34,722 bases of DNA from Gammaproteobacteria bacterium (GCA_019454675.1 JACFNV010000007.1:16659-51380), one strand, 5' to 3'; shown: positions 1 to 11,266, counted from the first letter of the stretch. The notes: generated by a model not told the origin, from the sequence alone. Numbers and translations are program-made.

Positions 1-1364
1 ATCTCGCGCGACTGCTGCTCCGGCGCAATGACATCGCGGCGGCAACGGCCCAGGCCGAGGCGGCGCTCGGGCCGGTGGCGGAGCGCAGCGATGCGGACTA
101 CGGGCTGCTGGCCGCGGAGCTGGCCGAGGAGAACAACATCGAGGGGCTGAGCCGGCTGTGGGCGCGGCTGGCCAGCCAGGCACCGCCGAGCCCCGGCCTG
201 CAGCTGGCGGTGGCCGGCGCCGCCCTGCGGGCCGGCGGTGGCGAGCTGGCGCTGGCGGCGGCGCTCGCGGTCGGCGCGGGGGAGCCCGCGCCCGCGCCGG
301 ACGTCGACGCCGAGGCCCAGCGCCTCGCGGGCCGTGCCCTGCTGGCGCGTGGCGATGTGGAGGCTGCCCTGGCGCTGGCGCGCCGCCAGGTGCAAAGGCA
401 TCCCGGCGTGGACAGCGAGCTGGAGCATGCCAGCCTGCTGGCCGCGGCCGGGCATGATGAAGAGGCGCTGGCGGCGCTCGCCGGGCTCGATGAGCGCCAT
501 GGCGAACAGCCTGCCGCGCGCCGGCTGCGCGGGCTGATCAGCATCGAGAGTGGCGACCTGGAGGCCGCCTGGGAGCAGTTCCAGGGGCTGGTGTCCCACG
601 ACGAGCTGGGTGCGGAAAGCTGTTTCCGGCTGGCGGAGCTGGCGATGCGCCAGCAGCAGCTGGAGATGGCGGTACAGATGCTGGTGCGCATCGAGGACGG
701 GCCCTGGCTGCTGCCCGCGCGTGATGCGCTGGCGCGCCTCGTGGCGGCGCGCGGCGACCTGGCGATGGCCATGCAGGTCTTCGATGCGCTCGTGGCGCAG
801 CACCCGGAACTGGGCCTCGACGTGGCCCGCCGGCGCGCCAGCCTGCTCGAGCGGCAGGGGGACCTGCAGGGCGCGCTGGAGCTGCTCGACGACATCGTCC
901 GCTACCGGCCCGATGACGCGGGGCTGCGCCTCGGGCGCGGTGCGCTGCTCGAGCAGATGGGGCGCATCGAGCCGGCGCTGGCCGACATGGCGGTGGCGGT
1001 CCGGCTGATGCCCGATGATGCGATGGCGCTCAACGCCTATGGCTACACGCTTGCCAGCCATGCCAGCCGCAGGGCCGAGGCCTACCGGCTGGTCCGCCGC
1101 GCCCTGGAGCGCGAGCCCGATGACCCGGCCATCCTCGACAGCTACGGCTGGATCCTCTACCGCCAGGGAAACCTGGCCCGGGCGCGCAGCTACCTGGAGC
1201 TGGCCCATGCGCGGCTGCCCGACCCGGAGGTGGCGGCCCACCTCGGCGAGGTGCTGTGGCAGCAGGGGGAACACGAGCGTGCCCGCCAGCTGTGGGAGGA
1301 CGCCCTGCAACTGGCCCCGGACAGCCGGCCGCTGCGCGACACCATGGCGCGGTTCCCCAGGTAG
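1..1364 (+). CDS. TPR-repeat protein upstream of lolB (5' end cut off)
   Basis: The reading frame is open from base 3 without a stop, so the gene starts left of the window; the GTG at 75 is just an internal codon. The visible part is about 453 residues of Ala/Leu/Arg-rich helical repeats. The clearest TPR units lie in the last 150 residues (for example around the motifs NAYGYTLA and DSYGWILYRQGN, spaced about 34 residues). The same kind of protein precedes lolB in Pseudomonas (PA4667 type), where it is exported or outer-membrane associated; its N-terminal signal cannot be seen here. The stop at 1362-1364 is 3 nt before the lolB start, so the two are probably co-transcribed and translationally coupled. 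A scaffold or assembly role is inference; no catalytic motif is visible. Confidence 0.85.
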   Translation, partial: LARLLLRRNDIAAATAQAEAALGPVAERSDADYGLLAAELAEENNIEGLSRLWARLASQAPPSPGLQLAVAGAALRAGGGELALAAALAVGAGEPAPAPDVDAEAQRLAGRALLARGDVEAALALARRQVQRHPGVDSELEHASLLAAAGHDEEALAALAGLDERHGEQPAARRLRGLISIESGDLEAAWEQFQGLVSHDELGAESCFRLAELAMRQQQLEMAVQMLVRIEDGPWLLPARDALARLVAARGDLAMAMQVFDALVAQHPELGLDVARRRASLLERQGDLQGALELLDDIVRYRPDDAGLRLGRGALLEQMGRIEPALADMAVAVRLMPDDAMALNAYGYTLASHASRRAEAYRLVRRALEREPDDPAILDSYGWILYRQGNLARARSYLELAHARLPDPEVAAHLGEVLWQQGEHERARQLWEDALQLAPDSRPLRDTMARFPR

Positions 1365-1367
1365 GCC

Positions 1368-2006
1368 GTGGTGTTGCGTGGCCTGGCGCTGGTCGTGGCG
1401 CTGCTCGTGCTCGGTGGCTGCACGCTCGCGCCATCGCTCCCCGGGCCGCCGCTGGACTGGGCGGCGCGCGACGCGCGGCTTGCGGCGCTGGACGACTGGC
1501 AGCTGCGCGGGCGGGTGGCGGTGAAATCGGAGCGTGGCGGCGGCCAGGGCGATCTCGCCTGGCGCCAGACGGGGTCCGCCGCACGCATCCGCGTCAGTGG
1601 CCCCTTCGGTGCCGGCGCCTGGGAGCTGGCATGGGATGCGCGGTCATTGCGCGTGAGCGGCCGCAACGGCGATTTCCTGCGCGAGTGGCAGGACGTGGAG
1701 GCGGCCGAGGCCTTCCTCGGCGAGCAGCTGGGCTGGCCGTTCCCGGCTTCCAGCAGCCGCTGGTGGATGCTGGGACTGGCCGATCCGGCCACGGTGGCGC
1801 AGCGCGAGTTCTCGCCGCATGGCGAGCTCCTGCGGCTCGAGCAGGCTGGCTGGACGGTGAACTACGAGCGCTATGGCGAGGTGGCGGGGCTGCGCATGCC
1901 GCTGCGCCTGACGCTGGAGGGCGCGCAGGCGCGCCTGCGCGTGGTCATCGACCGCTGGTGCCTGGCGCCGGATTGCCTGCAGGGGGCGCCCGCCGGCATC
2001 GACTAG
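1368..2006 (+). CDS. lolB: Outer-membrane lipoprotein insertase LolB
   Basis: LolB accepts lipoproteins from the periplasmic carrier LolA and inserts them into the inner leaflet of the outer membrane. The 212-residue product is close to the usual ~205. It has a short hydrophobic signal peptide ending in VLGGC, with Cys18 as the lipidation site, followed by the family's opening motif (LDDWQLRGRVAVKSERGGG) and a beta-rich domain with conserved aromatic residues. The start is GTG, at 1368 or at the adjacent GTG 1371. It directly follows the TPR gene (3-nt gap). In Pseudomonas and many other gammaproteobacteria ispE follows lolB; here only 88 nt separate the lolB stop from the tRNA-Gln gene, so ispE is not at this locus. 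Confidence 0.93.
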   Translation: MVLRGLALVVALLVLGGCTLAPSLPGPPLDWAARDARLAALDDWQLRGRVAVKSERGGGQGDLAWRQTGSAARIRVSGPFGAGAWELAWDARSLRVSGRNGDFLREWQDVEAAEAFLGEQLGWPFPASSSRWWMLGLADPATVAQREFSPHGELLRLEQAGWTVNYERYGEVAGLRMPLRLTLEGAQARLRVVIDRWCLAPDCLQGAPAGID

Positions 2007-2027
2007 CCGCCCGCCGCCGGCCCGCGT

Positions 2028-2056
2028 TTGACAGCCCCGGAGGGGGCCGGGAGAAT
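2028..2056 (+). promoter_or_regulatory. Sigma-70 promoter for tRNA-Gln (and probably prs)
   Basis: A perfect -35 TTGACA at 2028-2033 is followed after 17 bp by GAGAAT (4/6 to TATAAT) at 2051-2056. Transcription would start near 2063, about 32 nt before the tRNA. The layout is nearly the same as that in front of the second tRNA gene (TTGACA-17-GACAAT at 17117-17145). Confidence 0.7.
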
Positions 2057-2094
2057 ACGCGCGCCTGTTGCGCGGGGAACGTCCCCACCTCAGA

Positions 2095-2169
2095 TGGGGT
2101 GTAGCCAAGCGGTAAGGCAGCGGGTTTTGATCCCGCCATTCGCAGGTTCGAATCCTGCCACCCCAGCCA
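2095..2169 (+). tRNA. tRNA-Gln (anticodon TTG)
   Basis: The 75-nt cloverleaf has acceptor arms TGGGGTG (2095-2101) and CACCCCA (2159-2165), discriminator G2166 and an encoded CCA (2167-2169). The anticodon stem GCGGG/CCCGC encloses the loop TTTTGAT, giving anticodon TTG at 2127-2129. The T arm contains GGTTCGAATCC. Weak first pair and overall sequence match bacterial tRNA-Gln(UUG). The prs start codon is only 31 nt downstream with no terminator between them, so tRNA and prs mRNA are probably made as one transcript and separated by tRNA processing. Confidence 0.97.
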
Positions 2170-2200
2170 TTCCGTCCATCGCCACCACCCGGGACATCGC

Positions 2201-3172
2201 GTGAACGCCGAGAGCCGCAACCTGCTGCCCAATGCAGCCATCCTCACCGGCAACTCCAACCCGGGCCTCGCCCAGCGCATGACGCGGCACCTGATGCAGC
2301 CGCTGGCCAAGGCGCATGTCGGACGCTTCTCCGATGGCGAGGTCAACGTCGAGATCCTCGACAACATCCGCGGCCGCGACGTGTACATCGTGCAGTCGAC
2401 CTGCCCGCCGGTGAACGACAACCTGATGGAGCTGCTGGTGATGGCCGATGCCTGCCGGCGCGCCTCGGCCGCGCGCATCACCGCGGTGATGCCCTACATG
2501 GGCTATGCGCGCCAGGACCGGCGCCCGCGTGCGGCGCGGGTGCCCATCACCGCCCGTCTGGTGGCCGACATGGTGGCGCGTGCCGGCGTCGACCGCGTGC
2601 TGACCGTCGACCTGCATGCCGACCAGATCCAGGGCTTCTTTTCCATGCCGGTGGACAACGTCTATTCCTCGCCGGTGCTGCTGGGCGACCTGTGGCGGCA
2701 GAAATACCGCGACCTGGTGGTGGTCTCGCCCGATGTCGGCGGCGTGGTGCGCGCCCGCGCCTTCGCCAAGCGCATCGACAACGCCGATCTCGCCATCATC
2801 GACAAGCGCCGCCCGCGCGCCAATGTCTCCGAGGTGATGAACATCATCGGCGAGGTGGCGGGCAAGACCTGCGTGCTGATCGACGACATGGTCGACACCG
2901 CCGGCACGTTGTGCCAGGCTGCCGCCGTGCTCAAGGAGCAGGGCGCGACCCGCGTCCTGGCTTATGTCACCCACCCGATCCTCTCGGGCAAGGCGGTGGA
3001 GCGCATCGGCGCCTCGGTGCTCGACGAGCTGGTGGTGACCGACACTATCCCGCTGGGCCCGGCCGCAGCCGCTTGTCCGCAGATCCGCCAGCTCGGCGTG
3101 GCGGAACTGCTGGCCGAGACCGTGCGGCGCATCTACCTCGACGAGTCCGTCAGCTCGCTCTACGTCGACTGA
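2201..3172 (+). CDS. prs: Ribose-phosphate pyrophosphokinase (PRPP synthase)
   Basis: Converts ribose 5-phosphate and ATP to PRPP, the precursor for nucleotides, histidine, tryptophan and NAD, in the cytosol. The 323-residue product is a class I PRPP synthase. It carries the [10 protein letters not shown] loop near residue 45, the flexible-loop region YARQDRRPR near residue 106, the [11 protein letters not shown] segment, and the PRPP-binding loop [12 protein letters not shown] at about 226-237. The GTG start follows a weak GGGA ribosome-binding site and gives an N terminus slightly longer than in E. coli (315 residues). The tRNA-Gln upstream and rplY/pth downstream match the Pseudomonas gene order. 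Confidence 0.97.
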   Translation: MNAESRNLLPNAAILTGNSNPGLAQRMTRHLMQPLAKAHVGRFSDGEVNVEILDNIRGRDVYIVQSTCPPVNDNLMELLVMADACRRASAARITAVMPYMGYARQDRRPRAARVPITARLVADMVARAGVDRVLTVDLHADQIQGFFSMPVDNVYSSPVLLGDLWRQKYRDLVVVSPDVGGVVRARAFAKRIDNADLAIIDKRRPRANVSEVMNIIGEVAGKTCVLIDDMVDTAGTLCQAAAVLKEQGATRVLAYVTHPILSGKAVERIGASVLDELVVTDTIPLGPAAAACPQIRQLGVAELLAETVRRIYLDESVSSLYVD

Positions 3173-3193
3173 GCGACCCGCTTCGGCTATGAT
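3165..3193 (+). promoter_or_regulatory. Possible sigma-70 promoter for rplY-pth
   Basis: TCGACT (3165-3170, 4/6 to TTGACA) and TATGAT (3188-3193, 5/6 to TATAAT) are separated by 17 bp, overlapping the end of prs. The predicted start near 3200 falls in a GC hairpin (GCCCGC 3194-3199 / GCGGGC 3207-3212), leaving an ~85-nt rplY leader. Confidence 0.45.
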
Positions 3194-3284
3194 GCCCGCC
3201 CCCCGTGCGGGCGTTCCGGCTGGTCGCAGGCCGGGCTTGCGGGCCGCGGCGGGGTCCAATCGATCCATCCCAAGGAGCAAACAG

Positions 3285-3947
3285 ATGAGCAAGCGATTCT
3301 CGATCGCTGCGGAACGCCGCGAAGGTGCAGGGAAAGGTGCGAGCCGCCGCCTGCGTCATGCCGGCAAGGTTCCCGGCATCCTTTATGGCGCCGGCCAGGA
3401 GCCGGTCGCCGTGACGCTGGACCAGAACGAGCTGCTGCGCCACGTCGAGCACGAGGCGTTCTTCTCCAGCATCCTCGACATCGATCTCGCCGGCGAGAAG
3501 ATCCAGGCGATCGTCAAGGATGTGCAGGTACATCCCGCGCGCCGCGCGCTGGTGCACCTCGACCTGCAGCGCGTCCTCGCCACCGAGAAGGTGCGCATGC
3601 TGGTGCCGCTGCACTTCCTCAACCAGGCCACGGCGAAGGGCGTCAAGGAAGAGGGTGGCGTGGTCCAGCACCTCATGACCGAGGTCGAGATCTCCTGCCT
3701 GCCGCGGGACCTGCCGAGCGCCCTGGCGCTCGACATCGGCGAGCTGGAAATCAACAAGAGCCTCCACCTGTCGGATATCCCGCTGCCCGAGGGCGTGGAG
3801 ATCCCGGCGCTTGCCATCGGGCCCGAGCAGAACCGCGCGGTCGTCGCCATCCATGCCGTGCGTGGGGATGCCGAGACCGTTACGGAGGGGCCGGCCGCGG
3901 ATGCCGCCGCGGCAGCTCCGGCGGATGCGGGCAAGGACAAGAAGTAA
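3285..3947 (+). CDS. rplY: 50S ribosomal protein L25 (long, CTC/TL5-type)
   Basis: L25 binds 5S rRNA in the large ribosomal subunit. The start at 3285 is set by a strong AAGGAG at 3272-3277; an in-frame ATG at 3189 would add 32 low-quality residues. The 220-residue product has the N-terminal 5S-binding beta-barrel (RREGAGKGASRRLRHAG, then VPGILYG) and the C-terminal TL5/CTC beta domain (to about residue 190), followed by an Ala-rich, acidic-to-basic tail ending DAGKDKK. This is the two-domain version found in Pseudomonas and most bacteria outside the enterics, whose L25 has ~94 residues. A strong terminator follows. Confidence 0.96.
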   Translation: MSKRFSIAAERREGAGKGASRRLRHAGKVPGILYGAGQEPVAVTLDQNELLRHVEHEAFFSSILDIDLAGEKIQAIVKDVQVHPARRALVHLDLQRVLATEKVRMLVPLHFLNQATAKGVKEEGGVVQHLMTEVEISCLPRDLPSALALDIGELEINKSLHLSDIPLPEGVEIPALAIGPEQNRAVVAIHAVRGDAETVTEGPAADAAAAAPADAGKDKK

Positions 3948-3992
3948 GGTCGGCCTTTCCTTCCGCAGGGAAGGTGCTGCCGATCCGGACGC

Positions 3993-4020
3993 AAGCCGCG
4001 CTTTTGCGCGGCTTTCGTTT
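3993..4020 (+). terminator. Rho-independent terminator after rplY
   Basis: A 9-bp perfect stem AAGCCGCGC (3993-4001) / GCGCGGCTT (4006-4014) with loop TTTT is followed by TCGTTT. It lies in the 117-nt gap between rplY and pth, so pth is probably served by partial read-through or its own promoter. Confidence 0.75.
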
Positions 4021-4064
4021 GGGCGCGCTTCGCGCCAGACTGGCCGCGTGTCCGCGGAGCCTGC

Positions 4065-4673
4065 ATGAACGCTGCCACCCTGCCTGCCGTCGTGTTCGGC
4101 CTCGGGAACCCGGGGCCCGAGCATGCCCGCGACCGGCACAATGTCGGCTTTCGCCTCGTCGAGCAGCTGGCGGCGGCCGGTGGCGGCAGCTTCCGCGAGG
4201 AGGCAAAGCTCGCCGGCAGCAGCTGCCAGGCGCTTGTTGCAGGCCGTGCGCTGCGCCTGGTCAAGCCCGCGACCTACATGAACCGCAGCGGCCAGTGCGT
4301 GCGCCGGGTCATGGACTATTACCAGCTGCCGCCGGCTGCCCTGCTGGTGGTGCATGATGACGTCGACCTGCCGCCGGGCACGGCGCGCCTCAAGGCGGGT
4401 GGCGGCCACGGCGGCAACAACGGCCTGCGCGACATCATCGCCCACTGCGGGCCGGACTTCCTGCGCCTGCGCCTGGGGGTCGGCCACCCGGGGCGCAAGG
4501 AGCTCGTCGTCGGCCATGTGCTGCATGCGCCGCCGGCCGGCGAGCTGGCGCTCATCGACCAGGCCATTGCCGATGCGCTGCGGGCGCTGGAGATCTGGTT
4601 CCGGGAGGATTTCCAGCGTGCGGTGACCTGGCTGCACACCAACAACCCCGGGGACGCGGGCGGGCATGCCTGA
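4065..4673 (+). CDS. pth: Peptidyl-tRNA hydrolase
   Basis: Cleaves the ester bond of peptidyl-tRNAs released by abortive translation, recycling tRNA in the cytosol. The 202-residue product (E. coli 194) has all family signatures: FGLGNPG (Asn15), the catalytic His25 in DRHNVGF, TYMNRSG (Asn73), HDDVDLPPG (Asp98) and GGHGGNNGLRD (Asn119). ATG at 4065. It keeps its usual position after rplY; the next gene begins 8 nt before its stop codon, indicating translational coupling to a permease that does not usually accompany pth. Confidence 0.97.
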   Translation: MNAATLPAVVFGLGNPGPEHARDRHNVGFRLVEQLAAAGGGSFREEAKLAGSSCQALVAGRALRLVKPATYMNRSGQCVRRVMDYYQLPPAALLVVHDDVDLPPGTARLKAGGGHGGNNGLRDIIAHCGPDFLRLRLGVGHPGRKELVVGHVLHAPPAGELALIDQAIADALRALEIWFREDFQRAVTWLHTNNPGDAGGHA

Positions 4674-5769
4674 GGCGCAGCCGGCAACCGCCGCGGGGAG
4701 TGATCGCGGCAGCCTCGCACGTACCATCTTCAGCGTGCTGTTCATCGTCGGCCTTGCGGTGGCCTCCTTCTGGGTCCTCAAGCCCTTCTTTGCCGCCTTC
4801 ATCTGGGCCGCCACCATCGTCGTCGCCACCTGGCCGCTGCTGCTGCGGGCGGAGGGCCTGTTCGGCGGGCGGCGCGTGCCGGCCGTCATCCTCATGACGC
4901 TGGCCATGCTGCTCATCGTCATCGTCCCGCTGCTGGCGGTGGTGGTTTCGCTGGCCGACCACGCACCGGCCATGGCGGCCTGGCTCGTCGGCCTGCCGGC
5001 CAGGGAGCTGCCCGCGGCACCCGCCTGGCTCGATGGGCTGCCGCTGCTGGGCGGCTGGGCTGCCGCCACCTGGAACGACTTCGCCGGCACCGGCTTCGGC
5101 GAGCTGACGGCACACCTGCAGCCCTACATGGGCGACATCGGCCGCTGGCTGGTCGCGGAAGCCGGCGCCTTCGGCCTGTTGCTGGTGCAAGGTGCGCTGA
5201 TCGTCGTGATCTGCGCGCTGCTCTATGCCAATGGCGAAGCCTGGGCCGCCTGGCTGCTGAGGCTGGGCCGTCGGCTCGACGGCGACAGGGGCGGGGCGGC
5301 GATCGTCCTTGCCGGGCAGGCCATCCGCGGCGTGGCGCTGGGCGTGGTCGTCACCGCCTTCCTGCAGGCGGTGCTGGGCGGCCTTGGCCTGCTGCTGGCC
5401 GGCGTGCCCTTCGCCGGCGTGCTGACCGCGCTCATGTTCGTGCTGTGCATCGCCCAGCTGGGGCCGTCGCTGGTGCTCGGCGGCGCGGTGCTCTGGCTCT
5501 ACCTGGCGGGCAGCAGCGGCTGGGCCTTGGCCCTGCTGCTGTGGTCGGTGGTGGTGGTGCTGATGGACAACTTCGTGCGCCCGCTGCTCATCAGGCGCAG
5601 CGCCAGCCTGCCGTTGCTGCTGATCTTTGCCGGTGTCGTCGGCGGCATGCTCGGCTTCGGCCTGGTCGGGATCTTCGTCGGCCCCGTGGTGCTCGCCGTC
5701 GCCTACACGCTGGTCAATGCCTGGATGGCGGAGCCGCCGCAAGCCGTGGCGGGCGACGCCCCGGGCTGA
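4666..5769 (+). CDS. ydiK: AI-2E/PerM-family membrane protein, YdiK-like
   Basis: The 367-residue polytopic inner-membrane protein of the AI-2E transporter (UPF0118) family has roughly eight membrane segments: two near residues 20-60, one near 75-97, and a cluster from about 160 to 355 with the family's conserved AIRGVALGVVVTAFLQAVLGG and DNFVRPLLIRRSASLPLLLI stretches. Its closest relative from memory is E. coli YdiK rather than TqsA or PerM. The transported substrate is unknown; some family members export autoinducer-2 or exchange Na+/H+. It overlaps pth by 8 nt and converges on glgP with 16 nt between stops. Confidence 0.85.
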   Translation: MPEAQPATAAGSDRGSLARTIFSVLFIVGLAVASFWVLKPFFAAFIWAATIVVATWPLLLRAEGLFGGRRVPAVILMTLAMLLIVIVPLLAVVVSLADHAPAMAAWLVGLPARELPAAPAWLDGLPLLGGWAAATWNDFAGTGFGELTAHLQPYMGDIGRWLVAEAGAFGLLLVQGALIVVICALLYANGEAWAAWLLRLGRRLDGDRGGAAIVLAGQAIRGVALGVVVTAFLQAVLGGLGLLLAGVPFAGVLTALMFVLCIAQLGPSLVLGGAVLWLYLAGSSGWALALLLWSVVVVLMDNFVRPLLIRRSASLPLLLIFAGVVGGMLGFGLVGIFVGPVVLAVAYTLVNAWMAEPPQAVAGDAPG

Positions 5770-5785
5770 GCCTCGCCGCACGCGG

Positions 5786-8257
<2,472 letters not shown>

Positions 8258-8406
8258 GGCTGGGGACTCCGTGTGGAATCCCGACGCTACCCGCCCGGGG
8301 GGCGGCTGGCAACATGCCCTGCAGCGCAGCCGCGGCATGACCAGCCTCCGGACGGCAAGGCTAGAATGCCCTACCTGTTCCCGTACTGCCGGCGGCCGGC
8401 AAGACC

Positions 8407-9075
8407 ATGAAGAACTTCCTCACCGAGATCGTCACCTTCGTGCTGCTGGCCTTCCCGGCACTGTTTTCCATCATCAACCCGCTGGGTGGCGCCTTCATCT
8501 TCCTGTCGGCGACCGAGGGCGTGTCGCGCAAGTCGCGCCAGGCGCTGGCACGCAAGGTGGCCATCTTCAGCTTCGTCACGCTGGTGGCCTCGATGGTGGT
8601 CGGTGTCTACGTGCTGCGCTTCTTCGGCATCTCGATGCCGGTGCTGCGGGTGGCGGGCGGCATCGTCATCGCGCTGTCGGCCTGGAAGATGCTCAACCCC
8701 GAGGCGGATGCCCCGGACCGGGGCAGCGCCTTGTCCGACTCCGCGGACCGCGACGTGTTCAACATGGCCTTCTATCCGCTGACCATGCCCATCACCACCG
8801 GCCCCGGTACCATCTCGGTGGCGGTGGCGCTCGGCACGCGCGGCGTGGCCGAGGGCAACCCGCTGCTGTTCTCCATCCAGGTGTTGCTGACCGCGGTGCC
8901 GATGGCCCTGCTGATCTACCTGCTGTATGCCTCCTCGGCCCGCCTGTCGCGGGTGCTGGGGGCGACTGGTACCACCATCATCGCCAGGCTCTCCGCCTTC
9001 CTGCTGTTCTGCATCGGCATCCAGGTGATGTGGGGCGGCATCGAGGAGCTGGTGCGGGGACTCTCCGCCGCCTGA
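8407..9075 (+). CDS. MarC-family (UPF0056) inner-membrane protein
   Basis: The 222-residue product has six predicted membrane segments and the family motifs IINPLGGAFIFL near the start, RVAGGIVIALSAWKML in the middle and YPLTMPITTGPGTIS in the second half. The MarC name comes from the E. coli mar locus, but a role in multidrug resistance was not confirmed and the function of the family is unknown. A possible -10 TAGAAT lies at 8362-8367, without a good -35. It converges on the response regulator gene with a 25-nt gap. Confidence 0.88.
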   Translation: MKNFLTEIVTFVLLAFPALFSIINPLGGAFIFLSATEGVSRKSRQALARKVAIFSFVTLVASMVVGVYVLRFFGISMPVLRVAGGIVIALSAWKMLNPEADAPDRGSALSDSADRDVFNMAFYPLTMPITTGPGTISVAVALGTRGVAEGNPLLFSIQVLLTAVPMALLIYLLYASSARLSRVLGATGTTIIARLSAFLLFCIGIQVMWGGIEELVRGLSAA

Positions 9076-9100
9076 GGCAGGTGTTCGCGCCGCTGCCGTT

Positions 9101-9820
9101 TCAATCGCTGCCGGGGACTTGCGCATCCCCGGCCAGCACGCTGCCCTCCAGGCCATAGCCCACGCCGTAGACGCTGCGGATCGGCGACTTGCCGGGGAAG
9201 CGGGGGCGCAGCTTGGCACGCAGGTTCTTCACGTGGCTGTCGATGTTGCGCTCCCAGGCGGCAAGATCGGTGCCGCGTACCCGCTCGAGCAGCTGGCTGC
9301 GCGACCAGATGCGCTCGGGCCGCTCCATCAGCGCCGCCAGCAGGTCGAACTCGATGCGGGTGAGCGCCAATTCTTCGCCGTGCGCGCTGGCCCGCCTGGC
9401 ATCGGGTTGCAGCTCCAGTGCACCGACCCGCAGGACATCGCCGGCCGGCACGGCCCTGGCGCGCCTGAGGATGGCGCGCGCCCTGGCCACCACCTCGCGC
9501 GGACTGAACGGCTTGCAGACGTAGTCGTCGGCGCCGAGCTCGAGGCCCAGCAGGCGGTCGATCTCGTCGATGCGCGCCGTCACCATCATGATGGCGATGT
9601 CCGCATCCCGCGCCCGCACCGCCTTGCAGACCTCGAGGCCATCCTTGACGGGCAGCTGGAGGTCGAGCAGCAGCAGCTCGGCCGGCCGGCGTGCGAGCTG
9701 GGCCTCGACCTCGTCGCCGCGGTGGAGCATGTCGACGGCAAAGCCGGCGTGCAGGAAGTAATCGCGCAGCAGCTCGGCCAGCGCCACCTCGTCCTCGACG
9801 ATCAGCACGCGCCCGCTCAT
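9101..9820 (-). CDS. baeR: OmpR-family response regulator, BaeR-like
   Basis: DNA-binding response regulator of an envelope-stress type two-component system. The 239-residue product has a receiver domain (Glu9/Asp10/Glu11 pocket, phospho-acceptor Asp53 in LLLLDLQLP, Lys103 in VCKPFSP) and a winged-helix output domain (about 135-232) ending SVYGVGYGLEG. The stretch TARIDEIDRLLGLELGADDY and the following PREVVARARAILRR are nearly the same as in E. coli BaeR. ATG at 9820 overlaps the kinase stop by ATGA, so the kinase is translated first. In E. coli, BaeR controls efflux pumps and Spy in response to envelope stress; a similar regulon here is inference. Confidence 0.9.
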   Translation of the reverse strand: MSGRVLIVEDEVALAELLRDYFLHAGFAVDMLHRGDEVEAQLARRPAELLLLDLQLPVKDGLEVCKAVRARDADIAIMMVTARIDEIDRLLGLELGADDYVCKPFSPREVVARARAILRRARAVPAGDVLRVGALELQPDARRASAHGEELALTRIEFDLLAALMERPERIWSRSQLLERVRGTDLAAWERNIDSHVKNLRAKLRPRFPGKSPIRSVYGVGYGLEGSVLAGDAQVPGSD

Positions 9821-11205
9821 GCTGCCGGCTCCGCCGGCCAGCGGCAGCGGATCTCCAGGCCACCGGCCGTGCTGGCATGGGCCGTCACCGAGCCGCCATG
9901 CGCTTCGACGATGGAGCGCACGATGGCAAGCCCCAGCCCCGTGCCGCCACCGCTGCGCGCGGGGTCTGCGCGAAACAGGCGGTCGAACAGCCTTGGCAGC
10001 ATGTCGGCGGGCACGCCCGGGCCAGCGTCGCTGACCACCAGCAGCAGCTGCCCGTCCTCGTCGCCGATGCTCACCGTCACCGGCCCCGGCGGGTCTGCGT
10101 AGCGCAACGCGTTCTCGAGCAGGTTGGCAAGCACGGCTTCCATGCGCTGCCGGTCGATGCGGACGGGTGTTGCGCTGCTGGCGGCCTGTTCGCAGCGCAG
10201 TTCGAAGCCTGCGGCGGCAAAGCGCGGCCTGTAGCGCTTGACCGTGGCGGTGACGAATTCGGCGGGAGCGCAAGTGGACAGCTGGAGCTGCAGTCCGCCC
10301 GCTTCGGCGAGCGAGAGCAGGTGCAGCTGCCCGACCAGCGCCTCGAGGCGGGCAACTTCGCTGGCCAGCGTGTCCAGTGCCCTGGCATCGGCCGCGCGCA
10401 CGCCATCGAGGATCGCATCGAGCTGCGCACGCAGGATGGCGAGCGGATTGCGCAGCTCGTGCGCGATGTCGGCCAGCCATTGGCGCTGGCGCCTGTCATA
10501 GCCTTCCAGCGCAGCCGCCAGGCGGTTGAAGTCGGCGGCCAGCCGCGCCAGCTCGTCGCTGCCGGACACCCTGACGCGAGCGCTGAAGTCGCGCCTGGCC
10601 AGCGCCGCGCTGGCGGCGGAGAGTGCCCGCACCGGCTGCGCGGTGCGCCGCGCGAGGATGAGGGCGAGAAGGGCTGCCAGCAGGATGGCGGCGGCACCGA
10701 TCAGCAGGTAGGCGCGGCCCTGGCGGCTGGTGAACAGGCTGTCGAGTTCCTGCGGTGCCATCCTGCGTGGCCAGGCCAGGTAACCGACCACCTGTCCGCT
10801 GGCCACGATAGGGGTGCGCTCCAGCCTGCCGGGATCGCGTGGGGGGGCGCTGAGGAAGCGACCTTCCGCATCGAGCAGGAAGGCCCGCGGTGGCAGTGGG
10901 CCGCGTGGCCGCCTGCGTTCCTGGCCCATCCGGCCATCGCGATGGTCCCGCCGGTTTTCGTGACTCCCCTGCGGTGGGCGCAGTGCGCGGATGCCAGCGG
11001 CGGCTGCCACGAGGTCGCCGGTCTGCAGGTAGCGGGCACCGATCTCCTCGGCAGCTTCCTCGGCGAGTTCGGCGTTGCGCGAGTGCAGGTAGCCGGCGAA
11101 GTTCTGGCCCGTGAACAGTCCCAGGACGGCAATGGTGCCACCCACCAGTGTGGCTGCAGCTACCAGCTGCATGACGAAAAGCTTGAGGAACAGCGTGATT
11201 CGCAT
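9817..11205 (-). CDS. baeS: Sensor histidine kinase, BaeS-like
   Basis: Inner-membrane sensor kinase partner of the adjacent BaeR-like regulator. With ATG at 11205 (an in-frame ATG at 11214 is also possible) the 462-residue product has TM1 (about 8-30), a ~130-residue periplasmic sensor with an Arg/His/Gly-rich patch (about 76-105), TM2 (165-186), HAMP (187-238), the HisKA box DIAHELRNPLA (phospho-His249), N box ENALRY (364-369), G1 DAGPGV and G2 GGTGLGLAI. All kinase motifs are intact. It diverges from a small secreted-protein gene, and the 154-nt gap holds a tandem repeat resembling BaeR sites. Confidence 0.9.
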   Translation of the reverse strand: MRITLFLKLFVMQLVAAATLVGGTIAVLGLFTGQNFAGYLHSRNAELAEEAAEEIGARYLQTGDLVAAAAGIRALRPPQGSHENRRDHRDGRMGQERRRPRGPLPPRAFLLDAEGRFLSAPPRDPGRLERTPIVASGQVVGYLAWPRRMAPQELDSLFTSRQGRAYLLIGAAAILLAALLALILARRTAQPVRALSAASAALARRDFSARVRVSGSDELARLAADFNRLAAALEGYDRRQRQWLADIAHELRNPLAILRAQLDAILDGVRAADARALDTLASEVARLEALVGQLHLLSLAEAGGLQLQLSTCAPAEFVTATVKRYRPRFAAAGFELRCEQAASSATPVRIDRQRMEAVLANLLENALRYADPPGPVTVSIGDEDGQLLLVVSDAGPGVPADMLPRLFDRLFRADPARSGGGTGLGLAIVRSIVEAHGGSVTAHASTAGGLEIRCRWPAEPAA

Positions 11206-11266
11206 GAGCAGCATCTTACGCTGGCGCAGCTGGCAGACATCCGGCCCACGCAGTGATCCCGTGCTT

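Noticed and set aside
98..895. Long reverse-strand frames opposite the TPR gene
   Set aside because: They are mirror frames of GC-rich coding DNA, with Ser/Arg/Ala-biased composition and no family motifs.
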